14,283 bases of DNA from Dunaliella salina (Eukaryota > Chlorophyta > Chlorophyceae > Chlamydomonadales > Dunaliellaceae): assembly GCA_002284615.2 (NCBI GenBank), contig MU069797.1, positions 1-14,283 of the forward strand, in the 5' to 3' direction. The translations under genes were made by a program, and so were the position numbers. Under the pieces are notes generated by a model that was not told where the DNA came from, searched no databases, and was given only the letters and a program-made list of their open reading frames with translations. The first letter of the stretch is position 1. Every line of letters begins with the position of its first letter. This document shows, in pieces, positions 1-7,129 of this stretch.

Positions 1-395
1 TGCAAGAACTCTGCAGCCCTGGCTTGCAGCCCAGCTTGCGTCTTGGAGCCCAGCATGGCAGTATACTGCCACATGAGCTCAGGGAAGGCGCCTTCCCAAT
101 TGCCATGCTCAGCAGCGTTGCGGGAGGCTGTACTGCGTTGAAGGCGAGGTGCTCTGCTGTGTGTGTGTGCAGCATGGGGTTCTGAAGGACCCTGAAGCCC
201 CCCCTCATCTGTTTCTGGAAAGGCATCATTCTCATCAATGTCTACATCTACTGGCTGGGAAGAGGAGGCCTGCTGAGAAGAGGGGGCCTGCTGAGAAGAG
301 GAGGCCTGCTGGGAGGCTTGCGCATGGAACTCATCTAAGCGTTCTTTGGGCCTGCTCTCTACTTGCCTCCTTTTCTTGGCAATGACGATTTTCAT
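1..395 (-). CDS. N-terminal part of an unrecognised Ser/Gln-rich protein, running off the left edge
   Basis: An ATG at 393-395 on the minus strand opens a frame of 131 codons that is still open at position 1, so the gene continues outside the window. The product starts with a hydrophobic-basic stretch (KIVIAKKRRQ, residues 2-11), possibly a nuclear signal. Residues 28-47 are a Ser/Gln/Ala repeat encoded by three 18 bp units. Residues 50-67 are strongly acidic (VDVDIDEND then ETDEGG). Residues 99-131 look like a folded segment (NWEGAFPELMWQY, then an Ala/Gln-rich helix-like stretch). The W-x-x-x-F/L-P-x-L-x-x-x-Y spacing is vaguely like the N-terminal part of algal KDZ-type transposases; that is a guess, not an identification. 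Low-complexity coding and the lack of any stop favour a real gene or a recent element. The start could lie further upstream if there is another exon. Confidence 0.5.
   Translation of the reverse strand, partial: MKIVIAKKRRQVESRPKERLDEFHAQASQQASSSQQAPSSQQASSSQPVDVDIDENDAFPETDEGGLQGPSEPHAAHTHSRAPRLQRSTASRNAAEHGNWEGAFPELMWQYTAMLGSKTQAGLQARAAEFL
259..312 (-). repeat. 18 bp tandem repeat, three copies, inside the left-edge coding region
   Basis: Three consecutive 18 bp units (259-276, 277-294, 295-312) differ at only a few bases. Read on the minus strand in the frame of the left-edge gene they encode repeated SSQQA-type peptides. The period is a multiple of three, so copy-number change would keep the frame. 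Confidence 0.85.
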
Positions 396-540
396 TTGTG
401 TGTGAGGTAGTGTGTGTGCATGCATGCAGGTTGCAGAGACGTCAACTGAATTAGGCGACAAAACGTCGACTACAATAGTTGACGCACAATGTCGACCCAC
501 TCAGTAGACATATTGTCGTCTGGACGAGTTGACATCTTGG
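396..540. promoter_or_regulatory. Upstream region with a TG-rich tract and clustered GTCGAC-type palindromes
   Basis: This lies directly upstream of the minus-strand left-edge gene. 396-430 is a TG-rich tract. From 438 to 535 short related sites recur in both orientations: GTCAACT, GTCGAC (twice), AGTTGAC (twice), GTAGAC, plus related GTCGTC. GACGTCAACT near 438 can pair with AGTTGACGC near 477. The clustering fits a regulatory region or the subterminal region of a transposon. No TATA box or known binding-site consensus was recognised, so the role is inferred from position only. Confidence 0.3.
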
Positions 541-556
541 GGTGAACCAGGTGAAG

Positions 557-642
557 CTGGACGGTGGGTGCAGCGGGCTCTTCCTCAGCCAGAGACTGCT
601 ACAGCTCCAATTAGGAAGAGGCCCGCTGCACACACCGTCCAG
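557..642. repeat. Strong inverted repeat (hairpin), arms of about 30 bp
   Basis: The left arm (557-585) begins CTGGACGGTG and ends CTCTTCCT; the right arm (611-642) is its reverse complement with one mismatch and one single-base bulge. About 25 bp separate the arms. It could be a folded RNA, a small foldback element or transposon end structure. Confidence 0.85.
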
Positions 643-659
643 TTTGGCAAGTCTCCCAT

Positions 660-1150
660 TTTCGATTCCAATTTCGATTCCATTTTGCTCAACGAAAATT
701 GAAAATGTTGACAAATTTTCCAGACCCTGAAAGTGACATTGTGGATCGGACCAGCCATAGCCCGCGAATCCATTTTCATGTTACTCTGTTCGTGTCAGCC
801 TCCACTTAACGAAGGAAAAAATTAGGAGTTCCTTCCATTCACGAACCCAACCCATTCAGCCTCGACACCAAACGAAGGAAGAGAAGAGTTTTCCTGCTGT
901 TTAACTAAAGAAAGCCTCTTGCAATTCATTATATCTGACCTATGCGGTCAGTCCCAAGATCAAACCAACCGCAGACCCAAAAGTGTTTGAATGTGGTTTG
1001 CTCGCGGCATACTGCACCATTGAGAGATAAAGGCACTGATGGAAAGCTGAAGCACTGGAACGAATGATTATAAATAGAAAAGCTTAACCGGTGTCCGTGG
1101 GGCTCGCTAGTTGTCCGTTACGAGGACAGGCTGGCCGGCATGGTTCAAAC
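660..1150. other. No gene seen
   Basis: The first part holds a 12 bp tandem duplication (TTCGATTCCAAT-like, about 660-684). Around 800-890 a short motif ACGAAGGAA recurs. A TATAAATAG sequence lies near 1070 but no reading frame begins sensibly after it. Short open frames on both strands look like chance. Confidence 0.5.
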
Positions 1151-1160
1151 TTCAGGCCTG

Positions 1161-1600
1161 GATTTACTTCAAAGTACTAATCCATTCCCCATAAAAAGCA
1201 CATCTCTGGAATTCTGGGAGCCCCAGCTTTGCGGCAAGCCGCTGCTTGTGAGTGCCACTGCAAAGATGAGGCCACAAGACCTGGCATGACTTGGAGCTTT
1301 TATCCCCACCAACACCTCAAAATACTAAACCATTCCCTATCATAAGCACATCAACGGACTCCTCAGAGCATGAGATATCTGTCAAGCTGCTGTTTTCGTG
1401 TGCCATCTCAGAAATGAGGCTGCAATGCCTGGTTGCGTAACAAGCATGTGGAATGCACCCCTGCACTGCCAGACCCAATATCACCCAAAGTACTAAACCA
1501 TTTCCCATCAAAAGCACACCATCGAAATCCTTGCAGCATGAGCTCTCTGGCAAGCTGCTGTTTGTCAGTGCCACGGGTACCTTAGGCAGGGACATGTGGT
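1161..1600. repeat. Diverged tandem triplication, period about 150-168 bp
   Basis: The motif AAAGTACTAAACCATTCCC-like starts near 1171, 1319 and 1487. Each is followed by a similar block: AAAAGCACATC, then a CAAGCYGCTGTTT-like stretch, then GTGCCA and sometimes AGATGAGGC. Spacings are 148 and 168 bp. A minus-strand frame runs through two units (1317-1646) but the units differ in frame-relevant length, so coding is doubtful. Confidence 0.7.
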
Positions 1601-1622
1601 CAGTCTCGGGAGTTACATTGGA

Positions 1623-1853
1623 GCCAAGCTGCTTTGTGACATGCAAACATCTTCAGGTCTGCCCAGATCACCTACTTACTGGCTCTTTCATTAAAACTCC
1701 GCATGAATCATCCCTGCCCAGGTGCAGTGATCACTCCCCTAACAATCCCCCTGGGAGTATCTGTACTGCCTGTTCGCTTAATCACTTCAGAAAATTAACG
1801 ACTGACCCACAAATCTCTGCCGGACTTGCATGAAAGCTCCCATACCCATTTTG
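1623..1853 (+). repeat. Dispersed repeat, copy 1 (second copy at 3637-3860)
   Basis: This segment begins GCCAAGCTGCTTT and contains TTACTGGCTCTTTCATTAAA, a CAGGTGCAGTGATCACTCCC core, and GGGAGTATCTGTACTGCC. The same order recurs at 3637-3860 in the same orientation, with scattered substitutions and small indels. It follows the triplicated repeat here but not at the second site. No coding capacity was recognised. Confidence 0.85.
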
Positions 1854-1891
1854 CGTATTTTGCACCAAACATAACTCAAGCATATGCGTCG

Positions 1892-1955
1892 TGTTGAGGT
1901 ATAAGGGAAGGTTGGCCGGCGACTTGGCCACGCTAGCGCTAGCTATACCTCAACA
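1892..1955. mobile_element. Short inverted-repeat element (MITE-like), copy 1
   Basis: Termini TGTTGAGGTATA (left, from 1892) and TATACCTCAACA (right, to 1955) are perfect 12 bp inverted repeats. The inside contains GGTTGGCC and a GCTAGCGCTAGC palindrome. A longer relative lies at 2933-3024. No transposase is encoded, so it would be non-autonomous. Target-site duplication is not clear, partly because the hAT-like element has inserted at its right edge. Confidence 0.7.
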
Positions 1956-1961
1956 GAATGT
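1953..1961. repeat. Left target-site duplication of the hAT-like element
   Basis: ACAGAATGT, identical to 2619-2627. It overlaps the last bases of the TGTTGAGG element, so the hAT-like element inserted at that element's right end. Confidence 0.8.
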
Positions 1962-2618
1962 CAGAGGTGGGCAATGGGCCCAAATTCCTGAAAATAATTC
2001 CTGAAAATGTTCTTTGCCGCCAATATTTTCTAAATCTGACCAGGCCAACTATTGTAATATAAACAAAAAAATACTTTAAGGTGAAGCTTCACCAAAAAAT
2101 GATGAAAATCAGTTGACCCCAAATCACTCTCCTGGCCTCAGATCACCCTTAAATGGCCCACAGCTCCACCCTGGCACCATTTTTCACGCCCAAATATTTT
2201 CTTAATATTCCTTATATGATATGTTAACATCTTGCATATTCAGAAATGGGAATGAAGAAGGTCAAAAATTGACCTTTTTGGCACCCCCAGTGCTGGATTT
2301 TCTCTAAGGGACATGGCTGAAATTCAATATTTGATCAACCACTGGGTCTTTTCACTCCATTTTTTGGCAATGACATTTTTTGCTTCAAGGACACCAAATC
2401 TTAAAAAATCACCCAATTTGGTACAGTGGCTGGTCAGATGTGAGCAGTTGGGTGTGAAAAAGTAGGGTTCACGCTGCGGCCAATTAGGCAGTTTGCCCCC
2501 CACTGGCAAGTTTCAAGCTTGTACAATACATTTTGAACCTAAATTGCCAGTTGGGAGGAACTTGCTTGGTGAGCATTTCAAAATTGCCCCTTTTTGAGGC
2601 CTTCGTTGCCCACCTCTG
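1962..2618. mobile_element. Non-autonomous hAT-like element with target-site duplication
   Basis: The left end CAGAGGTGGGCAA and right end TTGCCCACCTCTG are perfect 13 bp terminal inverted repeats. They match the CAGRGGTGGGCAA type known for hAT transposons. The host sequence ACAGAATGT is present directly before (1953-1961) and after (2619-2627) the element. hAT elements normally duplicate 8 bp; here 9 bp are identical, which can also be read as an 8 bp duplication plus one extra A at the right end. At 657 bp with no transposase frame it is a deletion derivative or MITE. The inner sequence is AT-rich and carries no recognised gene. The intact duplications and perfect termini suggest a fairly recent insertion. 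Confidence 0.85.
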
Positions 2619-2627
2619 ACAGAATGT
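2619..2627. repeat. Right target-site duplication of the hAT-like element
   Basis: ACAGAATGT, identical to 1953-1961. Removing the element restores a continuous AACAGAATGTCAGCGCC junction. Confidence 0.8.
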
Positions 2628-2932
2628 CAGCGCCGGGAGGGGGGTTCTGAGCACCCATGGCCAAGCGCTACGTGCTTCCCTGCATGGCCTTGTAGCTAAC
2701 GCTAGCACGCCTTCCCTTCCTCTGTCACTGTGCTCTGCTTTTCTCTGCTCTGCTCTGCTGTATAACGTTTTTATCCTGGTGCTCCTCAGTCTGCTGTCTC
2801 CTGCTGTGGTCACTGAAGCCTGACCCCGCGTCACAACTTCTTCCACTTCTGTCCTGCTGATCCGTGATTTCACTCTACTGCTGTCGGGACTCGGACCCGC
2901 ATCTCTGATCTCCTCCGCTGAGGCTACCATTT
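2628..2932. other. Spacer between the two TGTTGAGG elements, CT-rich, no gene seen
   Basis: It holds a run of CTCTGCT-type repeats at about 2730-2760 and further pyrimidine-rich sequence. Near 2655-2710 GCCAAGCGCTACGTG and GCTAACGCTAGCACG echo the inside of the flanking inverted-repeat elements. The outer ends of the whole 1892-3024 block (TGTTGAGGTATAAGG and CCTTATACCTCAACA) are perfect 15 bp inverted repeats, so this spacer may be the body of one larger element. Confidence 0.45.
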
Positions 2933-3024
2933 TGTTGAGGTACAAGAGAAGGTTGGCCGACGACTTGGCCAAGCTAGCGCTAGCGTGGCCACGTGGTCTG
3001 CTAGCCTAACCTTATACCTCAACA
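2933..3024. mobile_element. Short inverted-repeat element (MITE-like), copy 2
   Basis: The left terminus TGTTGAGGTACAAGAGAAGGTTGG faces the right terminus CCTAACCTTATACCTCAACA. The inside shares GACTTGGCCAAGCTAGCGCTAGC with copy 1, with one base changed. At 92 bp it is longer than copy 1 by an extra GTGGCCACGTGGTCTGCTAG-like portion, so copy 1 looks like an internally deleted version. Confidence 0.75.
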
Positions 3025-3198
3025 CATGATTGAGACAAAAGCACTCTTGTGCCCTGCAGTGGCCGCGGCATGCTGGCCAATCCTATCAGACCCACATTAA
3101 GCTCTCTCTTCTCCATAGCTGAGGGACTCTTATGGCCTTCTGAGCCAATGTGCCTCTTCCCCCTTTCTAATACTCCATTTATCAATGATCCTTTTTTT

Positions 3199-3325
3199 CC
3201 TTTACATTGAACCAAGGACACCCTTTTTTTCTCAATTCGCTGTCTTTGAATAATTCTTTAGCCTAGCATTTATGCGTGATGGCTCCTTTCTCGTGAAGCT
3301 TGTAAGCCTGGTCTGTTTCCAAAAA
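3199..3325 (+). repeat. LINE 3' end scrap preceded by a short shared repeat
   Basis: 3199-3261 (CCTTTACATTGAACCAAGGACA and the following bases up to CTTTAG) recurs at 3867-3920, immediately before the open frame of the LINE there. From 3262 the sequence (AGCCTAGCATTTATGCG, TGATGGCTCCTTTCT) resembles 6043-6105, the 3' tail of that LINE. So this looks like a severely 5'-truncated LINE copy, consisting of tail only, behind the same kind of flank. Confidence 0.55.
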
Positions 3326-3329
3326 AATG

Positions 3330-3636
3330 CGACAGTTGAATCCAGAATTTTGTAATACCTGTAGCATGAAATTTTTTGAAAATGACCCCGGGGTGCGTTA
3401 ATCGTGGGTTAATATTTAAGGTAATGAAAATAATTGGATTTAATCCGTCTATATTCATAATACCTGGTTTAATCACCTGGTTTTATTTCGGAGGTTAAGA
3501 AATTTCTTTCCGTAGTGTTGACGATTGTGTACCCCAACTACTGTTTTTTGATACCGTTTAAGCGAGCCTCTTGAAATACAAACCTTTTTTATCTGGCCTT
3601 GCCGTGCGCAAGATGATTTTTAGGGTGAGTAGCTTT
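3330..3636. other. AT-rich stretch, no gene seen
   Basis: No recognised element or convincing reading frame. A minus-strand frame over 3270-3476 has no family-like features. Confidence 0.4.
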
Positions 3637-3860
3637 GCCAAGCTGCTTTCACATGCACACATCAGGTCTGCTCTCTCCTTACTGGCTCTTTCATTAAAAC
3701 TCCGCACGAATCATCCCTGACCAGGTGCAGTGATCACTCCCCTAACAATCCTCCTGGGAGTATCTGTACTGCCTGTTTGTTAATCACTTCAGGAAATTAA
3801 TGACTGACCCATACATAAAGGTCTGCCGAACTTTCATAAAAGCTTTAACACCCATTTTTT
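3637..3860 (+). repeat. Dispersed repeat, copy 2 (first copy at 1623-1853)
   Basis: Same order of blocks as copy 1, same orientation, with small deletions (for example in the GACATGCAAACATCTTCAGG portion). It ends in a T-run at 3853-3863, next to the flank of the LINE. Confidence 0.85.
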
Positions 3861-3920
3861 TTTCTCCTTTACATTGACCCAAGGACATCCCTTTTCCAAA
3901 TTTGCTGTCTTAATCTTTAG

Positions 3921-5936
3921 AATGCAGCTGCATTATACCCTACTGTCTGTCATTACATGCGAAGGCTGAATCCTCAGACCTCTCCTGTCTTTGGTGCTAT
4001 AGCTACCACTTTTATAAAATATGCTGAAAAGAGAGTTCCTCCAGTGAATGGTAGAGGTACAGACAGGATCAATGTTTTGGCACCATATGTTGCTCGTTTG
4101 TTTGCTGCCATGATGGAGAAGGCTGAAATTCCTGCATGTTAGAAAGCAGCAAAGCTTACTCCATTACATAAAAAGGGATTTCTGCTAGACCCTGCAAACT
4201 ACCACATGCTTGCTGAGCGACATCATGTACAGGATCTACGCAAATGTGCTTCCAGATGTTGTTAAAAGATGGTGCAGAGAGAACAACAAAAATTCCAGAT
4301 ATGGTTTTTATCCAGGCCGTAACACCCTGCAACCAATATTTACATTGCGTTATCTGCAGCATGCGGCACAGATTAAGCACCCTCATTCCTCACCAAGGTT
4401 GTATGCAGCCTTCATTGATTTCAAGCGGGCTTACGATACAATACCCAGGGATGCTCTTCGGACTCATCTTCAAAACATCCGCATGCCATCTTGCTTGCTG
4501 GCTATCCTGAAAAACATTTATGACAATGATGAGTACATCTCGGTGGATGGGTGTAAGCGAGCACATGTGCATCCTAGACTAGGGGTTAAGCAAGGCTGTC
4601 CATTGTCTCCTCTGCTATTTTCCTTATATATTAATGATGTTGACTGCCTGGCAGAGAATGTTAGCAGTGCAGATACTGGAGCTGAAGATTTTCATGTAAC
4701 TTGTATGTTGTATGCGGATGACCTCTGCCTCACTGCCAATCATCCCACTGAGCTTCAGCGCATGTTGGATAGGTTACATGGGTATACGCAAAGGAAAGGA
4801 TTGAATATCAACGTGTCGAAGTCTGAAGCTGTGTCCTTTAATTCAAAAGGAAATAATTTTCCTTTTTTCAAATTAGGTGGCAAGCAGCTCGTGCGTGCTG
4901 AGTCATTCAAATATTTGAGTATGCAATTTACGAAACAGTTTAACCCCCTTGCCTCTTCAGAGCATATGTGTGCACCTTTCTTGGCTGGATGTTGTCGTAT
5001 TAGGCACGTTGCAGATGAACATAAGCTAGCAGATAGGCCTCATACCATGCTTTGGTTGACTAAGACATATGCTCTCCCTGCTAGCATGTATGCTAGTCAA
5101 ATTTGGGGTACCAGGTTTATGAGACCAGGAGGTGAGATGACCTGCCCGTTGCAGACTGTGCACCTGTGTTTACTGCAGCGAATTCTTTGAGTGAAAAAAA
5201 CTACATCAAATTGGTCTGTGCTGCGTGGATGTGGGTTTGAACCATTACGATCCTATTGGTTTCCAGCTGTTGTCAGATTTTATAATGCCTCCCTTGCCTG
5301 CAACAGCACTACTTTACGCAGGGTGCTTGGAGCAGATATTGACATGAGTATTAACTCTAAAAAGTGCTGGACGTCAGAGTTTATATCTGCTTTTCAGGGA
5401 TTGGATAGGCGCAACTACATCACACATTGTGTGTATTCAGGCCAGCCCATTAGGATAAATGATTTTGTGGTTGATATACAGAAAAGGCATAAAAGCGTGT
5501 GGCCAACTGAGGATCAGGCTGAACATGGCGCTTATCTAAACAAGTTAGCCAAGTACCATAACTGGGTAGCGTTTCCCTTCCGGCATAATTCTGCCCTTGG
5601 TAAACCTCTCCACACTCCTAGGTATCTACATTTGGGTTTGGGTAGGCATATGCAGAGGAACATTGCTTGCTTCCGATTGCACGCCCATAAACTCCGAGTT
5701 GGACTTGTCATTGGCATGGACATGCTCCTCAATGTGATTTATGGGTTTCAGAACAATGGCAGGATGAAAAGCACGTCATCTTTATCTGCCCTTGCAACTT
5801 TCTGTGTTGTCTTAGAAGAAAGTATGCACATCTTTTTAGTGCCTTTCCTGATCACAGAGTAGTGTCAAACGATACAGGATCTTTCTTTTTTTCTGGTGCC
5901 TGCTCTCCGGATGTAGCTCGTTTCTTTCAAAATTAA
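3921..5936 (+). pseudogene. 5'-truncated, disabled LINE (non-LTR retrotransposon) ORF2-type reverse transcriptase
   Basis: The product would copy its RNA into DNA at a nicked target. The readable part starts just before the fingers region (RRLNPQTSP, from about 3957). Motifs in order: FYPGRN near 4309; FIDFKRAYD at 4411-4437 (motif A, catalytic Asp); KQGCPLSP at 4588-4611 (motif B); YADD at 4711-4722 (motif C); then a thumb-like region and a long C-terminal part. It ends with a Cys/His segment (CHWHGHAPQC, then DEKHVIFICPC) and a TAA at 5934-5936. Damage: TAG at 4140-4142 where a Trp is expected in PAC-KAAK; a frameshift near 4213; TGA at 5188-5190; a frameshift between about 5691 and 5710. 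No endonuclease domain is present upstream, so the copy is truncated. Reading frame 0 carries both ends, frame 1 the middle. Certain as a non-LTR reverse transcriptase; the exact clade is not determined. Confidence 0.93.
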
Positions 5937-6120
5937 GATACTCAGACTTATTGCTTCATCTCTGAGCTTATGGATTTCTTTCATCACACCGAGCAGTCAA
6001 ACTTTCTGGCTGTTCTGTTCCCTTGGCATCCTTGTAAACCTTAGCCTTGCATCATGCGTTTTGACTGATGGCTTCTTTCTTGTAAACCTTGTAGACCTTG
6101 TCTCCATATCCTAAAGTAAT
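5937..6120 (+). other. Probable 3' untranslated tail of the LINE
   Basis: The tail contains GCATCATGCGTTTTGACTGA, then TGGCTTCTTTCTTGTAAACC, before the element appears to end near 6120. A diverged version of this block lies at 3262-3325, and related GTTTTGACTGRAGGCYTCTTT-like blocks lie at about 10630-10680, so the motif belongs to a family of element tails. No poly(A) tract marks the exact end. Confidence 0.5.
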
Positions 6121-6479
6121 GGTGGAGAGTTTTCACCAGTCTATCCGCTGAACAGCGGGCTTTTTCTTTGGTGAATGAGCCCTGCAGGTCTCCTTCCACG
6201 TGTGCAGTCTGTGAACATGTTCAGTTTCATCAACTAAACTGACAAACAATGATTCCTTTTTTTCGTTTTTTGCTATTTTAGTTGACAACTGAAGGCTTTT
6301 TTGGGCAACTGTACATATAAAAATTCAACTTGATTATTTCCTTTTGACGGACAGCAGTCAGCTGTTTGGACTGAGCTGGAAGGCACACTAAACCCATTTT
6401 TCATGAACTCCTGCTTTTTCCAGTAGGCTAGTGACCATGTAGGAGAAGGAGCCTACGTTGGCAAAAGCCAGCGTGCATT
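6121..6479. other. No gene seen; short echo of a LINE-tail motif
   Basis: Around 6340-6380 a GACAGCAGTCAGCTGTTTGGACTGAG-like block resembles the AGTCAGTCGTTTTGACTGGAGG block at 10630. The rest is AT-rich with T-runs and no supported reading frame. Confidence 0.35.
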
Positions 6480-6885
6480 AAGGGAAGACCCAACATTCTG
6501 CGCAGAGTGAGCCCCACCAGCTCGGATCTAGAAAAAGAAAAGCGAAGAGGTCTTCTCCAGCAAGTTGGCCTCCACCTAGGACACCCATGACACTGCCGTT
6601 AAGTGGCCCTGTCCAGCAAACTTGAGACCCACCCCTAAGCCTCAAAGAAAGCTGTCCAGCATCTCAGCATGGGCCCCCCCTCTTGCACAGAGGCCAGCCG
6701 TAGCCAGGATGTGAGCACACAGTTACACACACCTGAGCTGACATGCCATGGCTCCACATCTGAGCGCCGTCCCCCCCGTGCCAACTTCTGTGACCACTCC
6801 TGTGCCAGCTTTTCTCCAGGTTGCTGATATGGGCGGCGGCGCCACTCATAAGGCTGAAGCCTGCTGCCCTGGGTTGTGTTAACAA
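6480..6885 (-). repeat. Dispersed repeat family R, inverted long copy
   Basis: Reverse-complemented, this segment aligns with 9935-10330 over about 400 bp. Shared blocks include GGCACAGGAGTGG-like, CTACGGCTGGCC, TGTGCAAGAGGGGGG, CCCATGCTGAGATG, GGTGGGTCTCAAGTTTGCTG, GACAGGGCC and GGTGGAGGCCAACTTGCTGG. Both strands have short open frames, but the two copies differ by many indels, so it is treated as non-coding. Confidence 0.8.
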
Positions 6886-6957
6886 GATGGATCATCTTGA
6901 TGATGTTTCTTTAAGCGGCGCAAACATAGTTATTGAGTCTTCCATGTGCCACCTTCA

Positions 6958-7060
6958 GTGAAGGCCCACTTGCTGGAGTAGACTTCCATACTTCTTTTTT
7001 TCTTGGTCTGAACTGGTGGTGCTCACTTTCAGTTTCAGCGCTAACTTGCCCTCTTCAAGC
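6958..7060 (+). repeat. Dispersed repeat family R, short copy
   Basis: Blocks CACTTGCTGGAGTAGACTTC and TGGTGCTCACTTTCAGTTTC match 10215-10300 in the same orientation. It lies just beyond the inverted long copy, so the two make an inverted pair, and it leads into the second LINE-type remnant. Confidence 0.7.
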
Positions 7061-7129
7061 AAAGGAAGACTCACGTACGGCAGTGAAACACTTTGTACAC
7101 CAATGAAGGAAAACAAGCCACCTGAGTTT

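Noticed and set aside
149..385. Plus-strand 78-codon frame near the left edge
   Set aside because: It is antisense to the longer minus-strand frame, which stays open to the edge and has more protein-like content.
1120..1165. GGTTCAAAC as a tRNA T-loop
   Set aside because: No matching acceptor stem, D-arm or anticodon arm could be drawn around it.
1317..1646. Minus-strand 109-codon frame over the triplicated repeat
   Set aside because: The repeat units differ by lengths that are not all multiples of three and no domain is recognisable, so it is probably open by chance.
6635..6895. Minus-strand 86- and 73-codon frames in repeat R
   Set aside because: The other long copy of the same repeat (9935-10350) has indels that break these frames, so they are not conserved as protein.
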